The notes under the pieces are model-generated. The model searched no databases. It was not told where the DNA came from and was given only the letters and a program-made list of their open reading frames with translations. Positions 43,743 to 54,713 of a stretch of DNA of 64,000 nucleotides are shown here, in pieces. The DNA is from Perkinsus marinus ATCC 50983 (Eukaryota > Perkinsozoa > Perkinsida > Perkinsidae), in NCBI RefSeq assembly GCF_000006405.1, contig NW_003211161.1, positions 1 through 64,000 of the forward strand, read 5' to 3'. Position numbers and translations under genes: made by a program. Within the stretch, counting starts at the first letter, position 1, and every line of letters starts with the position of its first letter.

Positions 43743-46475
43743 CTACATGGTCGGCTTGTTCTTCCTCAGGTTAATGGAGGCCCTACTATCTACCTCAGTG
43801 TGGTCCGATTCAGAATGATCTGCCGAGTTATCAGCAATCACTTGTCGACCGAAAATGTTACGCTCCAAAGTGCTCCATTTCACGGCGAACGCCGTCAAAG
43901 CATAGATTGTGTGATAAATCCTGAATCCACTTTCCCTCTTGAGTTTACGTAGATCACTCTGACCGTCCAAAATATCAACGAGATAATCATTACGCACTTC
44001 CACCAGAAGGTCAGTGCACTCTTGTACTTGCACGTTTACATCGTCAACGATGGGTTCAATTTCAGCCTTCTGTCCAGAAGAAAGCACTGCTGATATCGTC
44101 TCGGCCGACTTCCCCACGGCCTTCTGAAGACCATTTATCGCTCCTATAAGCGGACGCAGGGCTTTCCTTGCAGATGGATCCGCCAGGAAAGGCGCTGCCG
44201 AACCCAAGGAGCTGCTGAGCACCAACGCATCACGCAAGACTTCCGCGATCAGTTCTTGCTCCAACATAACTCTGCGATCAACATCCAAGATTTTTGTGAA
44301 GGGACCGAAGACCGCGATTTCAGCCCTAGCGTCGCTCTTGAGAGATTCTCTGTTGGCTAGCGACCGATATATCTTCAAACCGAGATCTTTCACGCCCTCA
44401 GCAAGCTCGTCTCCGGCGACTGTACTGTCATCATCAGGTTTAATGGACACCACTAATTTGAACTGGCGCTCAATCTGGCTCACCACATCCTGCAGCACAC
44501 GCCCGGAAGCCCGGCGTAGCTCATCAGAGGCAAACTGTGGGAAAGCAAGGATGCTCCCGGTCATGGCGATCACTATTCCGCACAGAGTGAAAGCGATACG
44601 CCAACAAGCGTTATAAAGCATGAAACTCGTCGAACCAGTGAGGAGTAGCGAACCAAAACCAACCACGGTGAAAGTCAGGGGGAAGACGAAACCAGCGTAG
44701 TCGACCCAAGGTACCGCGACACGACCCAGTCTACCAATAAAGCTGAAGATCAGCAGCTCCAGCAGAAACGCGGCCTTGTCTCCAGGATTGGCAGCAATAC
44801 ATATAAGTGAACACACCGCGCCCAGTACGGTACCAATCGCACGTCGCGTCCCCTTGAGCAAAGATGCTCCCGGGGTCGGCAGGAAACACATATAGATGGG
44901 CACGACCGACCAGAAAGCATGCATTCTAACATTTTCGCTGTATTTCGCCCAAGCTGACAACGGCAGTACCACACAGAAGAGCGCGATACTGTAACGTATT
45001 GGGAACTTCAACCGACGACGCAAGTCAGCCTTGTCCTCGAGGTCAGCGAAGAATGGTTTTTCCCACCATCCAGCAAGAGCGCGCCCAAAACTAATAAATG
45101 GACGTACGTAAGAACGAACCTGAATAATCGTTCAATATACCGATCTCGAAACTCAGAAACAGCGATTTCAGAATCGCTTCTTGAACGTATAATACGATGC
45201 TAGAATCCATTCTGAATTCCAGAACAAATTCAATTAACATCGAGTGAAACTCTCACAGACAGATGCCACACTAACCCTGCTCGACTCACCTCGTTGCCGC
45301 CCTCATAAGCCTTCTGTCCCTCCTTCACGACGACTTCTCTGTACTTCTCCACAAGGTACGCGAAATACACCAGCGAGCCCATAGCATAGTGAAATCGGAT
45401 GACCTCAGGGGTAGACGGGCCGTTTTCTATACCATTTTTGGCCACAACCATCCCGACGTCTTCCAAGGACCTCAGGAGACTGCCCTCACAGTCGCCAAGC
45501 TTCTGCTTGAGCTTGCCGTTATCATCATCAGTATTGCCCTCAGCCGTCCGCGACAACACCAAATCGACTTCAGTTCTTAGCTCCAGAAGGTCACCAGCGA
45601 TGGGTTTCCACAATAGGTTTACAACAGCTGGTTCAAAGTCGCCCATCTCAGTGAGACTCTCATGAAGGGCGAAAAGCTCTCCCGACATGTGGAAGAGAAT
45701 AGTAGCGACATCCGGGGGCAGGGGACTTCTAGCAAGATTCACACAGATACCACTGAAGCGTTTCTCAGCAGCATCCAGGAGCTTTCTGTGCGTGCCTCCA
45801 CTGACGAAGTAATCAGTCAAAATTCCGTTGAACCTAGCGGCCTCGTAAGCAAACCTCATCTTAGCCGGCGGACCAGGGGTAATAAGCAAACCGAAGACCT
45901 TGAGAATAGCCAGCAGCACCAGAGGTAGGCAAAATGCATATATGGCCATAACGAAGGCAACTAGAGTCTCCTTGGCTGGTTCTTCAAAGTAAAGTGAAGT
46001 AGGAATGTACACGAAAGCCGAGGCAACGTTGGGCATGATATAATCTCCAAGTTTGCATCGTGACGTTGGCGTACCCAATGCGAAGAGAAGGCTGAAGGGA
46101 TAAGTAACCACTGTGGCCCAAATACGGGAGTATTCAGCATTCAAGCACTGGCAAACGGCCAAGACGACTTGGTACATGATCTCGCCAAAGCCGAATGCAA
46201 AGCAGAGGGTGATGACGCCTTTGAGACAGAACATAGATGCGGCTCGCATGTCCATAGTAACTCCTTGAGAAACCACAGCTCCGACCATCTGAACATAAAA
46301 CATGAAAAATAACGTAGTGAATAACAAGAGTGATTACAAGTCTGGGGACGAGGACTGCATCTTTCATATGGTAAGCATAGCAAGGAATAACGGCGAATCC
46401 AACACATGCAGTGGTGAATAACGCACTCGCCAGAGCATACGTTGAAACCGAGGAAGGCTCCTTGGGTGGTGACAT
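43743..46475 (-). CDS. Double FUSC/ALMT-like membrane transporter (~837 aa)
   Basis: Three exons join in frame: 46475-46338, 46288-45290, 45119-43743. The first intron is 49 nt; the second uses the acceptor just before VRSYVRPFISFGRALAGWWE. Two similar halves follow each other. Half one has hydrophobic helices (TYALASALFTTACVGFAVIP, VVSQGVTMDMRAASMFCLKG, and others) followed by a long soluble helical segment. Half two repeats this (YSIALFCVVLPLSAWAKYSE, RRAIGTVLGAVCSLICIAAN, ASDELRRASGRVLQDVVSQI). The pattern of about six helices plus a cytosolic helical domain, and the GTxxGAxxS-like helix (RRAIGTVLGAVCS), fit the fusaric-acid-resistance / aromatic acid exporter / ALMT superfamily. The likely role is export of organic anions across a plasma or vacuolar membrane. 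The substrate is unknown. Confidence 0.75.
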
Positions 46476-47193
46476 GCAGGACTGAATGCTAAGCTGAGTT
46501 GAAAAACAACAAATGGCTGAGAGGATCTCGATAGCGTTACGAGCAAAAGCACCGCTACGGCCGCTTCAGAACAATACCACTTTAGAGCAAACCGAAATAG
46601 ATCTCAGTGGCAACACCGAAACACCATGTAGACTGGAAACGGCCAGAAGATATGCAGCGTTTCATGAAGATATGGACGCCCAGTTTTGGAAGATATGCAC
46701 ATGTTCGACTAAGAAACTCGTTAACGACTTGTTACAGAGGTAGTTTGAGCATGTAGATGTCGATCGAAGGCCTCCTCCGCCTCCTTAAGAGCAGAGAAAC
46801 GTGGTGATCCAATCGTGTATTGCTTGTATGATGAGGAACGTTTCAATCGAACTCGTTAACGAGAAACGTCGTATTTTCGAATTTGCCTGGGAAAAAATTA
46901 CGCTCCTTACGGGAGTTGAGAACGGTGAGGAAACCTTGGGTGATTCTTGTAGATTTTCATACACCTCTACCCTGAATCGTGTGTGAAAGAATATAATCCA
47001 GTTAGGAAACCTCTGAGTTCAGCTGAGGAAAGCGAACACATTTCCCTCCAACACTAGTAGAAGTCTGAAGTGTCATGAGTACGAACTTGCAATTTGACGA
47101 AAACACCACAGACTACCGACACAACTTCGCTGTGGCATTCCGATCGTGACCCGAGTTCGATTCCTGGGGCAGCCTTTTTTCTGCAAGTGACTA
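46476..47193. other. Intergenic with family-2 repeat and tRNA-like end
   Basis: 46940-47055 is a family-2 repeat (CACCTCTACCCTGAATCG, GTTAGGAAACCTCTGAGTTC, TTTCCCTCCAACACT). At about 47115-47172 a tRNA T-arm-like sequence (GAGTTCGATTCCTGG) is followed by six T residues (47174-47179), a Pol III-type terminator. This marks the entry to the mobile-element domain. No gene is supported. Confidence 0.6.
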
Positions 47194-48246
47194 GGTGGAT
47201 CCCGCGCCGGTTTCGCCAAGAAACCCAACCCAACGCCTTAACAAAATTGCGCGCGCTGGGGTGGGGGCCCCGGGCGCGCGCTAAAATCAAACCGGCATTA
47301 CCTGCGGCTAGAGTATATAGGCAATTTGAAAGCGTCTTTTCGCGACCTAGCCATTCAATTGCGTTGAGGTTTAAATAGCATACGTAGCAGCCCGACACAG
47401 GTTGAGCACGCACTAGTCTGCACAAATGTAACACAACAGTTTCGACAAGGAGCCGATTTAAAATGACCGCAAGTTCGAATCCCAGGCCTGACAATTTTAA
47501 ATCTTTTATTCATGTCACAGAAACCTAGCGGAGCGATGCAGTCCAGCAAGATTCACGCAATTGTGCTGTCTCTGAAAGTCGTCTCCGCCCGATCCGTGCA
47601 GCTCAGTTGGTAGAGCGCCCGCCCATTATGCGAGTTTACGCAGGTTCGATTCCCACGGTTGGCGTTTTTCATATATCTTCGTAAAACGTGTGTGTAATGT
47701 TGGATTGCTAACTTCAGTGTGATTTTATCTCCTATTATCTGTAAAAAACGAATAACAACGTCGGATGATGTATATTTGTGTTGCAAAATATTAGCTCGAT
47801 GTTTTGTCAAGAAAAACGTTGCGTCAGAACACCGTGCGATGTTTTGAGAGGCATCCATTTCCACGATTGCTAATTTCTCGTGTGTATCCAAAACGTGTCG
47901 AACATTTTCTTGAGATAAGTATGTAACAAAATATATTTAGTAAGTCTCGTTGGTAACCTATTATACCTGATATCACTTTTTCTCTAGCTCACCACGCCTG
48001 TACATTACTTGGCGGTTCGGACAGATTTTCTGGCCGAACCGCCCCAGCAGCAGTAATGCCTTTATTTGCTTTTTCTCTTCGTCCGTTTCTTTCATCATAT
48101 GAGAAGTACTGCTCCATAGGCCTCTAAGATTGAAATGTGCATCACAAGTTAATTGCTATCACGGCAGTGCCGTTTTGGCTTCGAAGAAGCACGCTTGTGG
48201 CTCTCATTTTTCACCTAGCGTCCTCATACCTTCTCGCACCGGACCC
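47194..48246 (+). mobile_element. ~1.06-kb repeat, unit 1 (Helitron-like, non-autonomous)
   Basis: It begins GGTGGATCCCGCGCCGG and ends CGCACCGGACCC. In order: a GC-rich palindrome near 47245-47280, a leader resembling GAGCCGATTTCGCG..CTAGCC, a box-B-like AGTTCGAATCCC near 47472, a tRNA-like stretch (about 47587-47664) with box A GCTCAGTTGGTAG and box B GGTTCGATTCCC followed by five T residues, and near the 3' end a 10-bp hairpin GGCGGTTCGG/CCGAACCGCC (48011-48043). No protein is encoded. It is preceded by CTAG, and at its end another related element begins immediately. Confidence 0.85.
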
Positions 48247-48548
48247 TTGGTGGATGGCGCCTCTCCGCCCTTATCGACCGCCGCGCATGGGGGAGGGGTC
48301 CCCATATGCGCGTTTATTTTTTACCTTTAGGAGCTCCCATCAAAAATGTGTAACTGCGGAGCCGATTTCGCGATCTAGCCTATAAATCCCACAAATTCCT
48401 TCACCAATCGACAGATCTCGATCTGCTGGACATCGCTGTGAAGCCGGATTTTCGATTTATAGGCTCAATAAAAAGTTATTAACGTTTTAGTTTTCATCAA
48501 TTCTATGTGAACCATGTTGCATAAGCAACTTCTTCTTCAACAGTCCTT
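48247..48548 (+). mobile_element. Related element with the shared 5' module (element X)
   Basis: Directly after unit 1 it starts TTGGTGGATGGCGCC. It then has its own GC hairpin (CGCGCATGGGG / CCCCATATGCGCG, about 48273-48304) and a leader with GGAGCCGATTTCGCGATCTA matching the leader of the 1-kb units. Its body differs from theirs. The 3' end is not located. Confidence 0.6.
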
Positions 48549-49500
48549 CTAGTCTGGCAGGTTAAGGGCGTGCGCCATCACTCGAGACACCCAGGTTCGA
48601 ATCTCGGTGAGATTATATTGCGGAATAAGGTTCAGCACTCGGAGTAGGTCAGCAACTTGGGTGGCACAGCGGTCAGCAGTGTACCAGTGAGAAGGACAAT
48701 GCCCTCTGGGCTCTGGGTAGGCTGTAAGTCCATGCTCAGTGCTACCAAGCAATACTCAACTTTCGGCTGGCGACTCGTACACTTTTAGTATATATAGCGA
48801 GTTTGGTATAGTGGTTAGTGTGACGGATTGTCACTCGAGTGATCCAGGTTCGGATCTGAGTAATCACAATTTTGTATATCATCGCAGTAGGGATAGACCG
48901 TATAAATTTGGTTCAGTCTCATGGAAAGTGTCATGCTCTGCCATGCGGTTGACCTATATCCGACCTCTGACAGTTAATACTCGTACTAAGTACTGGTGAT
49001 AACGTGCAGCACAAGGTCTTCGACTGTGATTTAACTAACCACCACGGTGTACGGTACTAGAGACTGGCGACCCAAGACGAAACACATTTATTTGAACGAG
49101 GTATTACTTTAGTGGTTATTCTGTCCGACTCTCATCCTAAAGGTCGCAGGTTCGAACTACGACGGGTCCGTGCGGGGTCCCCACTTCAGTGGGGTGCACG
49201 GACCAATCAACCCTGCAGAATCGAACCCCCTCGAAGCAATGTAAAGTAGCGCGCGAGAGCGCATCAGAGAGTGGAGTAGCACTCTAATCTACATCGGAAA
49301 ACTCAGAGCAGTGCGCACGGCTAACAGTGCGCACTCAAGCCAGTGGTACTGGCTCAACACCAATCTAGTAATAGTGGTAAGCCACCATCACGAGTGTGTC
49401 AGGCAGGATGATGCCGGACGACAACGCTAAGTCTGCCACAGCGTGGCAGGTAGACTAGCAACTGGCACCGCAGGTGACAGGATCAACCAGCACACCGCTA
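48549..49500 (+). repeat. Cluster of three tRNA-like (SINE-type) sequences
   Basis: Three different tRNA-like segments lie at about 48549-48615 (box B AGGTTCGAATCTC), 48796-48868 (TGGTATAGTGGTTAGT and AGGTTCGGATCTG, Asp-tRNA-like) and 49098-49165 (TTTAGTGGTTATTC and AGGTTCGAACT). None folds into a full cloverleaf with a paired acceptor. They look like heads of tRNA-derived SINEs or decayed tRNA genes. No gene is supported in the rest of this stretch. Confidence 0.55.
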
Positions 49501-50500
49501 GGTGGATCCCGCGCCGGTTTCGCCAAGAAACCCAACCCATCGCCTCAACAAAAATTGCGCGCGCTGGGGTGGGGGCCCCGGGCGCGCGCTAAAATCAAAC
49601 CGGCTTTACCTGCGGCTAGAGTATATAGGCAAAATGAAGCCGTCTTCTCGCGACCTAGCCGTTCAATTGCGTTGAGTTTTAAATAGCATACGTAGCAGCC
49701 CGACACAGGTTGAGCACGCACTAGTCTGCGAGAATGTAACACAACAGTTTCGACAAGGAGCCGATTTAAAATGACCGCAAGTTCGAATCCCAGGCCTGAC
49801 AATTTTAAATCTTTTATTCATGTCACAAAAACCTAGCGGAGCGATGCAGTCCGGCAAGATTCACGCAATTGTGCTGTCTCTGAAAGTCGTCTTCGCCCGA
49901 TTCGTGCAGCTCAGTTGGTAGAGCGCCCGCCCATCATGCGAGAGTGCGCAGGTTCGATTCCCACGGTTGGCGTTTTTCATATATCTTCGTAAAACGTGTG
50001 TGTAATGTTGGATTGCTAACTTCAGTGTGATTTTATCTCCTATTATCTGTAAACAACGAATAACAACGTCGGATGATGTATATTTGTGTTGCAAAATATT
50101 AGCTCGATGTTTTGTCAAGAAAAACGTTGCGTCAGAACACCGTGCGATGTTTTGAGAGGCATCCATTTCCACGATTGCTAATTTCTCGTGTGTATCCAAA
50201 ACGTGTCGAACATTTTCTTGAGATAAGTATGTAACAAAATATATTTAGTAAGTCTCGTTGGTAACCTATTATACCTGATATCACTTTTTCTCTAGCTCAC
50301 CACGCCTGTACACTTACTTGGCGGTGCGGACGGATTTTCTGGCCGCCCCAGCAGCAGTAATGCCTTTATTTGCTTTTTCTCTTCGTCCGTTTCTTTCATC
50401 ATATGAGAAGTACTGCTCCATAGGCCTCTAAGATTGAAATGTGCATCACAAGTTAATTGCTATCACGGCAGTGCCGTTTTGGCTTCGAAGAAGCACGCTT
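49501..50500 (+). mobile_element. ~1.06-kb repeat, unit 2 (3'-truncated)
   Basis: Preceded by CTAG like unit 1. It has all internal landmarks (GC palindrome about 49553-49588, tRNA-like part about 49895-49972 with a T5 tail) but stops at AAGCACGCTT, about 60 bp short of the usual end, where unit 3 begins at once. Its 3' hairpin is broken (GGCGGTGCGG with a deleted partner). Confidence 0.85.
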
Positions 50501-51562
50501 GGTGGATCCCGCGCCGGTTTCGCCAAGAAACCCAACCTATCGCCTCAACAAAAATTGCGCGCGCTGGGGTGGGGGCCCCGGGCGCGCGCTAAAATCAAAC
50601 CGGCTTTACCTGCGGCTAGAGTATATAGGCAAAATGAAGCCGTCTTCTCGCGACCTAGCCGTTCAATTGCGTTGAGGTTTAAATAGCATACGTAGCAGCC
50701 CGACTCAGGTTGAGCACGCACTAGTCTGCACAAATGTAACACAACAGTTTCGACAAGGAGCCGATTTAAAATGACCGCAAGTTCGAATCCCAGGCCTGAC
50801 AGTTTTAAATCTTTTATACATGTCACAAAAACCTAGCGGAGCGATGCAGTCCAGCAAGATTCACGCAGTTGTGCTGTCTCTGAAAGTCGTCTCCGCCCGA
50901 TCCGTGCAGCTCAGTTGGTAGAGCGCCCGCCCATTATGCGAGACTACGCAGGTTCGATTCCCACGGTTGGCGTTTTTCATATATCTTCGTAAAACGTGTA
51001 CGTAATGTTGGATTGCTAACTTCAGTGTGATTTTATCCCTTATTATCTGTATACAACGAATAACAACGTCGGGTGATGTATATTTGTGTTGGACAATATT
51101 AGCTCGATATCTTTTCGAGAAAGAAGATGTTGAGTCAGATGATTGTGCGATGTTGTAGAAGTATCCGTCTCCACGATTACTCACTTGTCGTATGTATCAG
51201 GAACGTTTCTAATATTTCCTTTAGATATAAGTATGTAACACAATATAATGAGTAATTCTCGTTGGTAACCTATTATATCTGAATATCACTTTTTCTCTAG
51301 CTAACCAAGCCTGTACACTCACTTGGCGGTTCGGACAGATTCTCTGGCCGAACCGCCCCAGCAGCAGTAATGCCTTTATTTGCTTTTCCTCTTCGTCCGT
51401 TTCTTTCATCATATGAGAAGTACTGCTCCATAGGCCTCTAAGATTGAAATGTGCATCACAAGTTAGTTGCTATCACGGCGGTGCCGTTTTGGCTTCGAAG
51501 AAGCACGCTTGTGGCTCTCATTTTTCACCTAGCGTCCTCATATCTTCTCGCACCGGACCCTT
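50501..51562 (+). mobile_element. ~1.06-kb repeat, unit 3
   Basis: Full length, in direct tandem with units 2 and 4. The tRNA-like part is at about 50895-50972 and the intact 3' hairpin at 51325-51358. The stretch 51095-51290 is more diverged than in other copies, so it is not a recent duplicate of its neighbours. Confidence 0.88.
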
Positions 51563-52624
51563 GGTGGATCCCGCGCCGGTTTCGCCAAGAAACCCAACCC
51601 ATCGCCTCAACAAAAATTGCGCGCGCTGGGGTGGGGGCCCCGGGCGCGCGCTAAAATCAAACCGGCTTTACCTGCGGCTAGAGTATATAGGCAAAATGAA
51701 GCCGTCTTCTCGCGACCTAGCCGTTCAATTTCGTTGAGGTTTAAATAGCATACGTAGCAGCCCGACACAGGTTGAGCACGCACTAGTCTGCACAAATGTA
51801 ACACAACAGTTTCGACAAGGAGCCGATTTAAAATGACCGCAAGTTCGAATCCCAGGCCTGACAATTTTAAATCTTTTATTCATGTCACAAAAACCTAGCG
51901 GAGCGATGCAGTCCGGCAAGATTCACGCAATTGTGCTGTCTCTGAAAGTCGTCTTCGCCCGATCCGTGCAGCTCAGTTGGTAGAGCGCCCGCCCATCATG
52001 CGGGATTGCGCAGGTTCGATTCCCACGGTTGGCGTTTTTCATATAACCTCGTAAAACGTGTGTGTAATGTTGGATTGCTAACTTCAGTGTGATTTTATCT
52101 CCTATTATCTGTAAACAACGAATAACAACGTCGGATGATGTATATTTGTGTTGGACAATATTAGCTCGATATTTTGTCAAGAAAAACGTTGCGTTGTCAG
52201 AACGCCGTGCGATGTTTTGAGAGGCATCCATTTCCACGATTGCTAATTTCTCGTGTGTATCCAAAACGTGTCGAACATTTCCTTTAGATATAAGTATGTA
52301 ACACAATATAATGAGTAAGTCTCGTTGGTAACCTATTATATCTGAATATCACTTTTTCTCTAGCTAACCAAGCCTGTACATTACTTGGCGGTTCGGACAG
52401 ATTTTCTGGCCGAACCGCCCCAGCAGCAGTAATGCCTTTATTTGCTTTTTCTCTTCGTCCGTTTCTTTCATCATATGAGAAGTACTGCTCCATAGGCCTC
52501 TAAGATTGAAATGTGCATCACAAGTTAATTGCTATCACGGCAGTGCCGTTTTGGCTTCGAAGAAGCACGCTTGTGGCTCTCATTTTTCACCTAGCGTCCT
52601 CATACCTTCTCGCACCGGACCCTT
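51563..52624 (+). mobile_element. ~1.06-kb repeat, unit 4
   Basis: Full length, following unit 3 without spacer at the shared CCCTTGGTGGATCCC junction. The tRNA-like part is at about 51957-52034; in this copy the anticodon stem CCCGC/GCGGG pairs perfectly. The 3' hairpin is at 52387-52419. Confidence 0.88.
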
Positions 52625-53653
52625 GGTGCAACCACCCACTTCGGGAGACAAGAGTCTTCCGCGAGCCGAGTGTGGGGAGGGTACCACCTTTGGGCGAGCG
52701 CTAAAATCAACTTCCGGGCATCCCTGGCCGGAACCTATCGTGCTTCGGTTTGCCCATTGCTTACGCGATTTTCGCTGTCTACCGTCAGATTTCGTTCAAA
52801 CTTCCCAAATACTCTCCAACACTCACAGAAAGAGGAAATCTACTCAAAAGACTTTTCTGTACGCATTGAGGCCTCTGAAATAACTTAAAAACATCGTTTT
52901 TTAGCCGTCTCTCGCCTTGCTCTCTTAGCTCGTTCCTGTCTCGTTTTGAGCAACTCACGTCTCCTGTGGAAATCCGGATCGCCCGGGCCGAGTGGAAATT
53001 GCTCGCTTACTCGTGCAAGAGCGCGCGCCCACTCACAACAGACAGTGTCACAAGAGACGGTTTAACGCAAATGCAGTCTCCTCGTGTAAGATACTGCGAT
53101 TGGTGATTTTGTGATTCTTCTCTTTATATCTTTTACAGTGCGCCTCTTCCGATAAGCGCGCTGTAATTGGCAGTCTGCAAATCTCAAGTAGCTCTTGCAA
53201 TAAGTGTGGATTCAGAATACGACGTTTTTGTCTACAAATAATGCCTCAAAGCCTTCTCGAAGGAGACATGCGCTATATCTGACATATGATTTCTCAGAGT
53301 GATCTCGTGGGAGTGTCTGGCGAAGTATCCTCACCATATCATTGTGCGGTTCAAGAGGATCCGCGAGGAGCCTAGACGAACCGCTTCTCCGAAAGCCTAT
53401 TGCCTTATACACTTTTGTCAGTGGCGTTAGCGGGTGTACCGCATCTACGATGCGTCAACGTCTTGAACTGACGCAGTCAATGCTTCTGCTTCATGGTAGT
53501 GAGGAGATGCCTGACTTTAGCACTTCCTCTCATGTACATAAGTACATGTTTTGCACTATCTACCGACTGCGCGGCTGGTATTCATTGTTCGGCGAGTCCG
53601 TTTGACAGAAATCGGAGACAAAAACGCCTGTAAAGGTAACCCCCCAGTCTCTT
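52625..53653 (+). mobile_element. Related element with a diverged 5' module (element Y)
   Basis: It starts at the end of unit 4. It carries a diverged GC segment ending GGGCGAGCGCTAAAATCAA (compare CGCGCGCTAAAATCAA in the units) and CTACCGTCAGATTTCGTTCA (52779-52798), closely matching the leader of the autonomous element near 54865. The body to 53653 shows no coding motif. Where the element ends inside this stretch is unclear. Confidence 0.55.
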
Positions 53654-54713
53654 GGTGGATCCCGCGCCGGTTTCGCCAAGAAACCCAACCCATCGCCTTA
53701 ACAAAATTGCGCGCGCTGGGGTGGGGGCCCCGGGCGCGCGCTAAAATCAAACCGGCTTTACCTGCGGCTAGAGTATATAGGCAATTTGAAAGCCTCTTTT
53801 CGCGACCTAGCCATTCAATTGCGTTGAGGTTTAAATAGCATACGTAGCAGCTCGACACAGGTTGAGCACGCACTAGTCTGCACAAATGTAACACAACAGT
53901 TTCGACAAGGAGCCGATTTAAAATGACCGCAAGTTCGAATCCCAGGCCTGACAATTTTAAATCTTTTATTCATGTCACAAACATCTAGCGGAGCGATGCA
54001 GTTCGGCAAGATTCACGCAATTGTGCTGTCTCTGAAAATCGTTTCCGCCCGATTCGTGCAGCTCAGTTGGTAGAGCGCCCGCCCATCATGCGAGAATGCG
54101 CAGGTTCGATTCCCACGGACCACGTTTTTCATGCAACTTCTTAAAACGTGTGTGTAATGTTGGATTGCTAACTTCAGTACGATCTTGTCTCCTACCGTTT
54201 GTATACAACGATTACCAACGTCGGATGATGTATATTTGTGTTGGACAATATTAGCTCGATATTTCGTCAAGAAAAACGTTGCGTTGTCAGAACACCGTGC
54301 GATGTTTCGAGAGGCATCCATTTCCACGATTGCTAATTTCTCGTGTGTATCCAAAACGTGTCGAACATTTTCTTGAGATAAGTATGTAACAAAATATAAT
54401 TAGTAAGTCTCGTTGGTAACCTATTATACCTGATATCACTTTTTCTCTAGCTCACCAAGCCTGTACACTTACTTGGCGGTTCGGACAGATTTTCTGGCCG
54501 AACCGCCCCAGCAGCAGTAATGCCTTTATTTGCTTTTCCTCTTCGTCCGTTTCTTTCATCATATGAGAAGTACTGCTCCATGGGCCTCTAAGATTGAAAT
54601 GTGCATCACAAGTTAATTGCTATCACGGCAGTGCCGCTTTGGCTTCGAAGAAGCACGCTCGTGGCTCTCATTTTTCACCTAGCGTCCTCATACCTTCTCG
54701 CACCGGACCCTTG
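53654..54713 (+). mobile_element. ~1.06-kb repeat, unit 5
   Basis: Full length. The tRNA-like part (about 54047-54124) has an altered 3' acceptor (CACGGACCACG followed by T5). The 3' hairpin is at 54475-54508. It ends at CACCGGACCC, and after a short TTGTTC the next element start (TTGGTGGACC) begins the leader of the large Helitron-like gene. Confidence 0.88.

Noticed and set aside
47587-47664. Functional tRNA genes inside the ~1-kb units
   Set aside because: The acceptor and T-stem do not pair and the anticodon loop lacks the usual T33 in every copy, despite good A and B boxes.
47054-54009. Repeated minus-strand frames (about 85-146 codons, starting MSGLGFELAVILNRLL) in each ~1-kb unit
   Set aside because: They recur only because the repeat recurs, cross the tRNA-like and GC-palindromic parts, and show no domain. 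Likely shadow frames of a non-coding element.
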